Shown piece after piece: positions 12,041 to 24,800 of a stretch of 64,000 bases of DNA. The notes below the pieces were generated by a model, which saw only the letters and a program-made list of their open reading frames with translations, was not told the origin of the DNA and searched no databases. The position numbers and the translations under genes were made by a program. Within the stretch, counting starts at the first letter, position 1. Each line of letters starts with the position of its first letter. Source of the DNA: Sipunculus nudus (taxonomy: Eukaryota; Annelida; Sipuncula; Golfingiida; Sipunculidae); the NCBI GenBank assembly GCA_026874595.1, contig CM049315.1, positions 58,462,889 to 58,526,888 on the forward strand. The letters run 5' to 3'.

Positions 12041-15000
12041 GTTTGTCTCATAATACTCAGATTTTATCATGCTTTTTTGTGGATTATTATTGTTGAAAAA
12101 ATACTTGTACAGTATAACAGTATGGTAAACAAGTATCAGTTACTGAGTTTGATATATCTTCTTTCGTATATTATTGTTAAGTGTGTATAGTGTACGCATG
12201 GTATGTGACATGAATTAAATAAATGCCAAGATAGAACTATTTGTGAGGAGTCAACAGATTGTGTCATCAGATGTTAGACTCATTTGATGACAGATACCAT
12301 AACCACCTTCCAATGTAGTATCCAGGTACATGTATGTCAGAGATCGGTCTCCACAGTTTTGACTTTACCATGTCTTTAGTATATGTCTGTCATTTAACCT
12401 GTAGTAATTGGGATATAAAGAAAAAATCTGACAGCAAGATCACTCACACTTCATTATATTCAGTAATTGAGATGTTCAAGCGTATGCATTATATGTCTTG
12501 CTTACAAGCTTAGCATTACCGTCTGTGCAATATATGTCTTGCCTACAAGCTTAGCATTACCATCAGTGCATTATAGGTCTTGCTTATGAGCTTAGCATTA
12601 ACTTCTGTGTGCCACTTCTTTCCATTACAGGTGGGGATCACGTCTCCACATACAATGAAGCTGCTTCCTTCACCTGGCAGGAAAGATCCAACACAAAAGG
12701 TATGTATGTAAACCCTGCTGCTAAATGACTGTATCAGTCTGTACACTGATAAATGATAAGGATGCACTTCATGATGTGTAATAATACTCATTACTACTAT
12801 TGCTGGTATAATGCTGTGAAAATACAAAGATTCATTTTCTTTGGAATTGATTTTTATGAGAGATGATATTACTGACTTATATTCAGTATGTTGGCTTCTG
12901 ACAATAATGACTTCAAGTTATAAACAATATATGTCAGCCGCAGACACCCAACTTATATACAGTATGTCAGTCTCAGACACACCTGACTTATGAACAATAT
13001 GTCAGCTGCAGACACCTTTGACTTGTGAACAGTATGTCAGCCTTAGACACCTTTGTCTTATGCACAATATGTCAGCCTCAGACACCCTTGACTTGTGTAC
13101 AATATATCAGCCTCAGACACCCAGCTTATGTACAATATGTCAGCTGCAGACACCCAACTTGTGTACAATTTATTAGCCGCAGACACCTAACTTATAAATG
13201 TACAATATATCAGCCTCAGGCTTCCCTGACTTATGTACAGTATGTCAGCTGCAGACATCCAACTTATGTACAATAACACAGCCTCAGACCCCCCTGACTT
13301 ATTCAAAATATTTCAGCCTCCGACACCCCTGGCTTGTTTACAATATGTCAGCCTCAGACACCCCAGATGTAAGTACAATATGTCAGCCTCGGACACCCCT
13401 GACTTGTGTACAATATGTCAGCCTCAGACACCCCTAACATGTGTACAGTATTTCAGCCTCAGACACCATTGACCAATGTACAATATATGTCAGCCTCAGA
13501 CACCCAACATATGTACAATAATATGTCAGCCTCAGACACCCAGCTCATGTACAATATGTCAGCCGCAGACACCCAACTTGTGTACAATATATTAGCCGCA
13601 GACACCCAGCTTATAAATGTACGATATATCAGCCTCATACATCTGTGACTTATGTACAGTATGTCAGCTGCAGACACCCGAATTGCATACAGTATGTCAG
13701 CCTCAGCCACCCAGCTCATGTACAATATGTCAGCCGCAGACACCCAACTTGTGTACAATATATTAGCCGCAGACACCCAGCTTATAAATGTTCGATATAT
13801 CAGCCTCATACATCCCTGACTTATGTACAGTATGTCAGCTGCAGACACCCGAATTGCATACAGTATGTCAGCCTCAGACCCCCCTGACTTAGGTACAATA
13901 TGTCAGCCTCAGACACCCCTGACTTATTCAAAATATGTTAGCCTCAGACACCCTTGGCTTGTTTACAGTATGTCAGCCTCAGACACCCCAGACTTAAATA
14001 CAATATGTCAGCCTCGGACACCCCTGACTTGTGTACAATATGTCAGCCTCAGACACCCCTAACTTGTGTACAGTATGTCAGCCTCAGACACCATTGACCT
14101 ATGTACAATATATGTCAGCCTCAGACATCTTTTATTGTGTACAATATGTCACAAGTGGTTGCTTTATTTTCAGATTGTTATATGTGATCATGATGGAGTC
14201 CTGCAGAGTTTTGGGATGAGAAAGGGGGAGTCGATGGTAAGAGGGGTCACAATTTTCTGTTTCTGAATTTAAAAATCCTCAATAAATTTGTGAGGTGAAA
14301 TAGAGCTGTATGGCCAGTATTTGACATCAATATGATTGTATGATCACTATGTAGTAAAGACCTAGCTTTTTCTAAGAATAAAAATAGCAATTCCTCATAG
14401 AAGTTTACATGGTCAGAATAGAATTGCAGCAGAGATAATTAATAATAAAAAATTAATTAAATTTTAATCAATACATACAAGTGTATGCTATTCTATCACA
14501 GTACTCATTCCTTTTATCAGTCAATCCATTTAATTTAGTTTTTATATCATGAAGGATTGATCATATTGAGTGATGTTTGCAAATTTTTCAGTTTCTGTTA
14601 ATTTTGTAAAATGGAAGTTGTCTTGCTGAAAACAGTATGCAGGCAGGGAGTTAGAGGTATTTACAAATGTACTTAAGCTGCCATAATTAGGCAAATACGC
14701 ATTTTATAATCTCACCAGTGGCACCACGTCTTACCATTTGTTGCCAGCTTTCTTAGCCATGCTAGACAGACTTTTACCAGTTTGTGCACATACTTTTGTG
14801 TATGAAGGCAGCACAAGGTCGTATCTTGCACTGTTTCTAGTGTTCTAAATTGTTATAGTTTGTGACAGTTCGAAAAGAGTGTTAACATGATGTTAAAAAG
14901 GACATTTCTCAATTTTAGTCAGCTGAGGAAAAAAAAATTATTCACCATTATATCCCTGTATTTATTGCTGCAGGTTTATAAATTGGTTAGGTCACCTTCT

Positions 15001-18000
15001 ATAACATTTTCCCTTCCATTTTTTCCCACTTCACCTTTTTACCATGGTTATCAAATGTACAATATTGCATGGAGTAAATTTTTTTTCTCTCTTTTTGTTT
15101 CTATCATTCCTATCACTCACTATAATATTCATTTCTTCATCACAAAATTAGATGTTAGATAAGTCTGTTTACATTTATAATATCTTATAAGTACTTTGTC
15201 TTTACCAACAAAATGTTCATGTATAAGTATTTGGCAGATCTGCCAGTGTTTTAAAAGATATAAGAAGGGGTTAGTTAAAGATGTTAGAAAAATCCTATGC
15301 TGTTAACCTGTCAACAGAACGAAAAAGTTGACAAGGGCACTGGTACCTTTGTTATTATTCTATGACATGAGTGAAAGTTACGTGAAAGGGAAATAAACAT
15401 TCATATAAACACTGTGAGTGACAGCACTGAGGAATGATGTGTTCCTGAACATTTCCAGACAGTTTTTAAGACACTGCCTAGTAACAAGATGGTGAGACTG
15501 GCACTCGGGGGACCGAGTGGAGGGATCAAGGACAGAATATTTGTCGCACAGGGATCATCCGTGCAGGGTTACAGCAAGAAGGGCAAGAACTTCCTGGCCT
15601 TTGATACCAACTTGACTGAGAGCATACAGTCCATGTAAGTACAGTACATATAACAGAGAGCATACAGTCCATGTAAGTACAGTACATATAACAGAGAGCA
15701 TACAGTCCATGTAAGTACAGTACATATAACAGAGAGCATACAGTCCATGTGAGTACAGTACATAAAACAGAGAGCATACAGTCCATGTAAGTACAGTACA
15801 TAAAACAGAGAGCATACAGTCCATGTAAGTACAGTACATATAACAGAGAGAATACAGTCCATGTAAGTACAGTACATATAACAGAGAGCATACAGTCCAT
15901 GTGAGTACAGTACATAAAACAGAGAGCATACAGTCCATGTAAGTACAGTACATATAACAGAGAGCATACAGTCCATGTAAGTACAGTACATATAACAGAG
16001 AGCATACAGTCCATGTGAGTACAGTACATATAACAAAGAACATACAGTCCATGTGAGTACAGTACATATAACAGAGAGCATATAGTCCATGTGAGTACAG
16101 TACATATAACAGAGAGCATACAGTCCATGTGAGTACAGTACATATAACAGAGAGCATACAGTCCATGTGAGTACAGTTCATATAGCAGAGAGCATACAGT
16201 CCATGTGCGTACAGTACATATAACAGAGAGCATACAGTCCATGTGAGTACAGTACATATAACAGAGAGCATACAGTCCATGTGAGTACAGTACATATAAC
16301 AGAGAGCATACAGTCCATGTGAGTACAGTTCATAATGCAGAGAGCATACAGTCCATGTGAGTACAGTACATATAACAGAGAGAATACAGTCCATGTGAGT
16401 ACAGTACATATAACAGAGAGCATACAGTCCATGTGAGTACAGTACATATAACAGAGAGCATACAGTCCATGTGAGTACAGTTCATAATGCAGAGAGCATA
16501 CAGTCCATGTGAGTACAGTACATATAACAGAGAGCATACAGTCCATGTGAGTACAGTACATATAACAGAGAGCATACAGTCCATGTGAGTACAGTTCATA
16601 AAACAGAGAGCATACAGTCCATGTGAGTACAGTTCATATAACAGAGAGCATACAGTCCATGTGAGTACAGTACATATAACAGAGAGCATACAGTCCATGT
16701 GAGTACAGTACATATAACAGAGAGCATACAGTCCATGTGAGTACAGTTCATATAACAGAGAGAATACAGTCCATGTGAGTACAGTACATATAACAGAGAG
16801 CATACAGTCCATGTAAGTACAGTTCATATAACAGAGAGCATACCGTCCATGTAAGTACAGTACATATAACAGAGAGCATACAGTCCATGTGAGTACAGTA
16901 CATATAACAGAGAGCATACAGTCCATGTGAGTACAGTACATATAACAGAGAGCATACAGTCCATGTAAGTACAGTACATATAACAGAGAGAATACAGTCC
17001 ATGTGAGTACAGTACATATAACAGAGAGCATACAGTCCATGTGAGTACAGTACATATAACAGAGAGCATACGGTCCATGTGAGTTCAGTACATATAACAA
17101 AGAGCATACGGTCCATGTGAGTACAGTACATATAACAGAGAGCATACGGTCCATGTGAGTACAGTACATATAACAGAGAGCATACAGTCCATGTGAGTAC
17201 AGTACATATAACAGAGAGCATACAGTCCATGTGAGTACAGTACATATAACAGAGAGCATACGGTCCATGTGAGTTCAGTACATATAACAAAGAGCATACG
17301 GTCCATGTGAGTACAGTACATATAACAGAGAGCATACAGTCCATGTAAGTACAGTACATATAACAGAGAGCATACGGTCCATGTAAGTACAGTACATATA
17401 ACAAAGAGCATACAGTCCATGTGAGTACAGTACATATAACAGAGAGCATACAGTCCATGTGAGTACAGTTCATATAACAGAGAGCATACAGTCCATGTGA
17501 GTACAGTTCATATAACAGAGAGCATACGGTCCATGTGAGTACAGTACATATAACAGAGAGCATACGGTCCATGTGAGTTCAGTACATATAACAGAGAGCA
17601 TACAGTCCATGTAAGTACAGTACATATAACAAAGAGCATACAGTCCATGTAAGTACAGTACATATAACAAAGAGCATACGGTCCATGTGAGTACAGTACA
17701 TATAACAGAGAGCATATGGTCCATGTAAGTACAGTACATATAACAGAGAGCATACGGTCCATGTGAGTACAGTACATATAACAAAGAGCATACGGTCCAT
17801 GTGAGTACAGTACATATAACAAAGAGCATACGGTCCATGTGAGTTCAGTACATAAAACAGAGGGCACTTTTTTCACTCTTCCTAAAAAAAGGTGAGGGAG
17901 ACATGTCCCTCTGTGCCCCCCCCCCCCCAAAGTCACATGACTAATGGATAGAGCAAAAAAGTGTAGTGATGAGCTTCTGGGACATTAAATTAGATATCCA

Positions 18001-21000
18001 ATAGCTTTTAATTAATACCAGCACCTTCGGTGTGAACATTTATAAAAATTGGTAAGCTTAAGACAAAAAAATAATATTATTAATAATAATAAATGTTGTG
18101 TTATATTAAGTAAACATAATTGTCAGCTGTTTCTGTATTAATGAGAATTTTCTCTGTTAAAGTTTATACGCCAGAGTAAGCCAACCGAAAATTTCCCCCT
18201 ATTGGGCCTATTATCGCCCATCCCGCCTCGTTCCTGTGTATCTAGGTCACACTTCCATGTCCTGTAATCACTTTTTTCTTCTGGCGTCCGCCATGATGGA
18301 CGTGAAATCACGCTCTGCGCGATTCGTCCACTGTTTTGGTTTGTACAGTCCGGTTTGCCAACTGAACTGTAAGTTGTGTTTCTTTTTCCCTTCCCGCAAT
18401 TGAGAACCCCTCTTCTTGTGCTACTTGTGGTTCATTAATCCCTGCTAGCCTCCCCCATTCCCCCGGTTCTTTCCCCGCTGCCGTTGTCCTCATCCCCGGC
18501 CCCTAGCCGGCTTCCGTCCTAGTCCCCCGAGCCAGCTGGGGCTGTCATGCTGGATCACCCGGGACTTCCTAGTGAGGAGGTAGGTATTTCAGGCCCTCCT
18601 GCCTCCCCTTCCTTTCAGCCCCACTCGCTTCCGGTGACTCCGGCTGCTCCAGCGGAACATTCTGTGTGCCCTGGCCGGCTGGCCAGCTCTTTCTTTCAGT
18701 CTCCGTCTGCAGTGCCTTCAGCGGCCCCAGTTCCGGTGACTTCTCGGGTAGTTCCTGCTGCTAGCCGACCCTCAGCTTCTTTTTTTCAGCCTCTGGTTGT
18801 TCCGGCTCCACGGGTTTCCCTTGATCCCCCTTCCTGGGGTTCTCAGGCGTCCCCGTCATCTTCCGCTGCTGATCCCGTCCTGGCAAACGACCAGTGGTCC
18901 CAGGTCGCGCTGCAATGCCAGGCTTGGCGTGTGTGCAAATCTGCGCCGCTGGACCTCGTTGCTACCTCCACTCAGGAGGCGCAACCAGAATGTCCAAAGT
19001 TCCGTCATTTGCAACCTCGGACTTCCACGGTGTCGGTGGCCAGTTCCTATTTGAATCCGGCCGCACTTCAATCGCCTACCTCCGCACCAGCAGTGTGTAT
19101 GGAGTTCACCGATCACACGGTTGATCTGTCATGAGAGCACCACGCTGCAGTCTCGGGGTCGCGCTCTACCACTACCGGGGCCCCAGTGCTGCCAGGGTCC
19201 GATAAGCCGTGGTCCCCCAGCACCCTTTGGAATTCCAGAGGGTACCGGGCTACCTGTTTTGATCGTTTGATCCCTTTTCTCCGGGCCTTGGGGGTCTGGT
19301 CCCCGTCGGAACGACTGCTTCATATCAATGTCCTAGAACTTCGAGCCGTCCGTCGCGCGATCTCCCGTTGGTCCCGAAGCTTCCTTGACTGTCACATTCT
19401 GGTCAGGACCGACAACACCACGGTCATGGCATATATAAACAGGCAGGGCGGTACTCAGTCTCCCTCTCTGATGCAGGAGACCTACCTATTGTTTGATCTG
19501 TGTATCTCCCTCCGGGCCTCGATCCGAGCATCTCATCTTCCGGGCATATCGAACATTCTCGCCGACGCACTTTCCTGTCGCCCTGCCTCTCCACCTCCGC
19601 CGGTGGTCCTTCCGCTCTCCGTCATTAGGTGTCTCTTCACTCGACTGGGGCGTTAGGAATTCGATCTGTTCGATTTTCCCTCCCCCCCCCAGGTTCTCGT
19701 GCCTACCGTGACGCGTCTACGTCACCCTCGCAACCGTCTCCCGACACCCCACAGTCCGTTTGGTCTCACCGGTTTCTCTACGCTTTTCCGGTTCCCCGTC
19801 TCATCCGCTGTATCCTCCTCTGACTGTCCCATGCGGACCAGACGGAACTCCTCCTTATCCTCCCGTTTCATCCTGCGGCTCCCTGGTTTCCCCTGTGGCG
19901 CTCGCTTCTCTCCCGACCACCGCTTCTTCTTCCACTCCAGATCGATCTCCCAACGTTCCCCCGTGCACGTCGTCCATTTCGGTCGTGCCCTTTGTGTGCA
20001 TGCGTTCTCTCATCGGACACCTCAAGGATCAGGGCATTTCAAGTCCAGCTGCTCTCCTTGCCTCGGCTCCCCGTCGCCGTTCTTCGGACCGCATTAATGA
20101 CCCCCGGTGGCTTCTCTTCACCGGTTGGGCGTCTGCCCATGGAATCTCTCCTTTAGAACCATCGCTTGCGGCGGTTTTGGATTTCTTCGTGTATGTACTG
20201 CAGGATAAACATTTATCCTATCCGTCTCTTTGTGGTTATCGTGCCGCCCTGCTGTCGGTGCTCCGTCCGCGAGGTCACGATTGTGTCCTTCACCATCCGT
20301 TGGTGACAGATTTTCTCAAGGGTATACATGCCCGCGCGTCTTGTCCTTGCTACGTTGCGCCTTCCTGGCACCTGGACGTTGTATTACGTCACCTCCACAG
20401 TCCCCCTTATGAGCCTCTGTGTTCGGCACATCTCTTTCATTTGTCTCGGAAAAAAGGTTTTCCTCCTTTCTCTTGCATCTGCCGGTCACCGCTCTGAGCT
20501 TCATACCCTAGTGGCTGATTCGTAATTTACGCAAATTGCAGATGATGGTTTGTCGGCCACCTTACATTTCCCTACTGACTTTTATAGAAAGAACCAAAAT
20601 TTCGATGATCCTCTGTCACCTTGGCATGTTCCGGCCCTCCCTAACGGTCAGTACCGTTACGGGGCTACCAATTGCCCTGTCCATGCTTTACGTTACTATC
20701 TTAAAGCTACTCATTCTCTCTGGGGGGGCACAAGAAGTTGTTTATTTCCAAGAAAGTCACCACTTCAAACAAAGAAATTAGCCCTATCACCATTAGTGTG
20801 TGGCTAAAAGCTACTATTGTCTCAGCCTATGAATGGGCTTCTCCATCAACCTTAGAGCAGCTTTACATCAAAGCTCATGATATTAGAGCCCTTTCTACAT
20901 CATTGGGCCTTTATCGGGGATTTCCCCAAATCAACTGGTCAAGAAAGGCTATTGGAAGTCGCCTTCTACCTTCACACCCTTTTATCTCAAGGATGTCCAG

Positions 21001-21827
21001 TTACAAGCTTCGGGCCTTTATTCCTTGGGCCCTGTGATTGCGGCGGGTGAGGTCCTACAGTTCTCCAGACCATCCTCGCCTTCTATGTCTATACCGGCGG
21101 CGACGTCTTCATCTGCTCCATCCCTGCAGTGATGTTTTCCTCATTCCGTTTTTCCAGGTAGGTATCCCCTCCCCAAGGTTTATCTGATATATTCTCATTA
21201 ATACAGAAACAGCTCACAATTATGTTTACGTAATAACCCCCCCCCCCATTCCCTCCCTGTGAATGGTGGTTTTGTTTGTAAACTGTTGTGAGCTTTTCTG
21301 TATGACAAACAATGCTCCCTCCCAGTCCACTTCCTTCCGCCATCGAAAAAAGTGATTACAGGAAACGGAAGTGTGACCTAGATACACAGGAACGAGGCGG
21401 GATGGGCGATAATAGGCCCAATAAGGGAAAATTTTCAGTTGGCTTACTCTGGCGTATAAACTTTAACAGAGAAAATTCTCATTAATACAGAAAAGCTCAC
21501 AACAGTTTACTAACAAAACCACCATTCACAGGGAGGGAATGGGGGGATTAACACATAAATAAAACTGGCTATTATGTATTATATCATGTTTTTCAAATTA
21601 TCTGCCGATAGTGAAGAGTACGTTCTACTCATAAGAAATACGCTTTGGTTTCAGTCCAATTCATATGATTCTGTTTGCATATTATTTAATAAAATCAGTT
21701 CATATAATTTTGGATATTCTCTGTGTATGATATTGTAAAGTGAGATTGCGAAAAAGGAAACCTCGTGTAACAATGACAAAGTGGAACTCCCAAAATTTTA
21801 GCCTTGTGAAAATATAGCCATCCACAG

Positions 21828-21890
<63 letters not shown>

Positions 21891-24800
21891 GTATAAGATA
21901 CATTTACATCTGGTAGTATCAAACACTGAATTAAAATAACAGTCCTGGGAAACCAACCATGCTGTGGAGGTTTTTGCTTGTGCTTTTAAAGGGACATAAT
22001 CAGTAGCAATACTATGCCTATTCTTTCTCAATATCAGTTCAGTTTTGATTTATACAAAAATTTCCCAGCATAACAATTCCAGTACACAGTCTCAGTACCT
22101 CCCACACAGCTGTTTAACACCTTGTTATGGCTCTGCGTGTTGGTAAACACAGTCCACGTGTGTCTGTTTACCATAACAAGGCCACGTGACCAGAGGTCAG
22201 AATATGAACTTCAACACGTGATGTTTTAACTAGTGGGAACATGTATTACATTTTTATGCCAAGTCAGTCGAGGCAACTCCTGATTGACATGTGTTATAGC
22301 TCCGCTATACACACAGCCACACGCGCTATGTTAATGTTAACACCTGTGATCGCGCCGGAGACACTGTTTTTAACACTCATATACAGGAGTAAGCAAACAG
22401 TTTCAAAGCAATATTTTGTCAGGTACAGATTTATTTTAAAGGGAGTAAGCTATTTTTTGTGTTAATTCAACATGCTTTATATGTGATTGGGCCCCTTTAA
22501 GATAAAACATGTAAAAAGTAGGTGTATATGAAAAACTTCCCATGTTTTTCCTGGTGCTCACAGATGTATTTGTTTCAGGTATGTTGAAGCAGCAGACCTG
22601 TTTTTATGTGGTAATTATATCTACAATCAGTATCGGGAGTGTCAGGACATGAACTACTTCCTGTGTGGAGACAAGATCAATGATGTGATCAACCTCCCCA
22701 TGGACAAAGTCCCAGATATGACACCAGTCCTAGCATGTCAGGACAAAGTCCTCAGAGTCCTTAACGTATGTATTGTTATTTTAAGTTATACTGACAAAGT
22801 CCCTAAGACTCCTTAACATATGTATCATTATTGTAAGTGACACTAATCAAACTCCTCAGAGTCCTTAACATGTTTATCATTATTGTAAGTTATACTAGGC
22901 AAAGTCCTCAGAGTCCTTACTGTATGTATCATTACTGTTAATAGGACTAGTCAAAGTCTTCAGTGTCCTTACTTTTTGTATCATTATTGTAAATGACACT
23001 AGTCAAAGTCCTCTGAGACCTTTTTGTATCTACCATTACTGTAAGTTACTATTTTGAGTATGAGTCCTTACTGTTTGTTTTATTACTGTAAGCTATACTA
23101 ATGAAAGTCCTCAGAGTCCTTACTGTATGTTGCTTCCAGACTTTGGTGGCACCCTGATTATTTACCAAAAATCTGATGGATTTTCATGAAACTATGAATA
23201 TTATCCAATACTTTTTTTCTCACCTGAATAACAACATCAGCAAAATTCACCCATATTTAATGAGGTCAGAGGTCACAGAATATTTGATGGCCATTTTTGG
23301 TGCTCTGTTTGTGGGTATTTTCCCACACATCCTGAGAAATTTGACATTAAATCATGAAAAGATATATTGCAGTGCCATCTGTCAGAAACTATGCCTGTGA
23401 ACTTGGCCCATGTCAGGTTGGGCCATGGAAAACCCATTGCCCAGCAGAGTAATTGACCTGTCCCATTGCAAGACCAGGCAATATGCTTGTACCATCATAA
23501 TTTTAGGATTTTGGTGTGATCTTAAAAAAAGCATTATTCCACTCTAAACTTTGATGATACATGTCCCAATGCCACCAAACTCTCCCTGCAGACAGTTTCT
23601 CACCTGGATGCTTTCCTCTGAGTACTGCAATGTCACATTGGCCCTCTTTTTATTGAACCCTGAGAAGTTTTAATTCTCCAAATTTCTTGAAACTGCTCCT
23701 GGGGCCTGCCATTTTTTGGAAACACTCAAATCCAGATGTCACAGGTCTCCTGTCAGAATTATGGGTATACTGCTGGTGTTGCTAATTTGTGCTTTTGCCT
23801 GATCAGTTCCAAGTGTTCACAAAGGTGTCATAGAAAATGGACCAAACAATGCATTGTTCTACTCCCTCAGTTCAATTAGTGATGCACATTTTTGTATTCT
23901 TTTTGCTATTTGGTAAAGTTACAAATATTTTGTCTCAACTAGTAATTTAAAAAGAAAGCTAACATGCTTATTCCATATTTTTTTTAAATTTCAGAATCAG
24001 TATAACAGTTATTTGGTGTAGGCTAATGTAATATTTTTGAGTCCACTACTTGCTGCAAACATCATTACAAATACTAAAAATGTGAACCAAACTACCATAT
24101 ATCTTATGTCTTTGCTTATTATATATAGTAACAATGTTATTAACATTCCTTAATCATGTATTATATGCTTTTAATTAACCCAGCTGATAAATAAAATGGG
24201 ATGGCACACCTTATATATTTATGAACATTTGATTTGCAAACATATAGAGATGATTTATAAAGTATAGACATCATCCTTGTCTCCACAGGTACCATAGTAT
24301 GATGTGTTTATATGTTTTGTACTTCAAGTTGTTGTTCTGATGCAGGGCTCTGACCTTCTCTATGAAGTAGAAGTACCCGGTACACCTAGTATCCTGGAAC
24401 TGTTTCAGAATGATGGAGGTAAGTCAACAGATTAGTTAGAACTGTCACTGCCACAAAAATCTTTGTAAAAAATAGAGCCTAAAATGCCAGACCGAGAAGG
24501 GATTGCATTGCTTTAACTTATCCCTGTTTGTATTTCGGTGACTTGTATATATACCTGCATTTATTTACATGTTTATGACAAACCTGTGAATTTGATGTTG
24601 CAGCTTCAACATACTGGAGAAACTCAGACTGTGTGATACATTTCATACAGTATTATTCATTTAGTCAGAGAGACAAACACAGGGATATACATTAAGACAT
24701 GGAAATATATTAAGGTAGGGAAAACATTCAGACAGGTAAATACATTCAGATAGGGAAACTCATTCAGACAGGGTGATTCATTCAGATGGAGATACATTCT

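Larger units (their letters stand above)
18100..21547 (+). mobile_element. Decayed DIRS-like retrotransposon in BBS7 intron 4
   Basis: Inverted terminal repeats of about 150 bp lie at 18127-18285 and 21345-21500; both contain TTATACGCCAGAGTAAGCC / its complement, and TCTAGGTCACACTTCC. An internal complementary region at about 21194-21312 holds two halves, one complementary to the outer flank of the left repeat and one to the outer flank of the right repeat. This arrangement is the hallmark of DIRS elements. Coding remains run gag-like, RNase H, tyrosine recombinase. The reverse transcriptase that should precede RNase H is absent. Several frameshifts and a stop make it non-autonomous. Same orientation as BBS7. 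Confidence 0.9.

Noticed and set aside
12905-14152. CRISPR-like array
   Set aside because: Eukaryotic minisatellite: units are contiguous with no unique spacers, in an intron.
13025-14266. Short open frames with VQYVSLRHP or [10 protein letters not shown] repeats
   Set aside because: Products of the intron 2 minisatellite on both strands.
15618-17865. Each array unit as a 16-nt microexon (AACAG|...CCAT|GTRAGT) or recursive splice site
   Set aside because: No pyrimidine tract precedes the AG, the intervening intron would be 22 nt, and the donor is not preceded directly by AG as recursive sites require.
15526-17936. Long overlapping minus-strand open frames (up to 312 codons; [17 protein letters not shown]-type repeats)
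   Set aside because: They arise because the 38-bp unit has no stop on the minus strand in any frame; three unit lengths give a 38-residue repeat in every frame. No splice sites, no start context and they lie antisense to BBS7.
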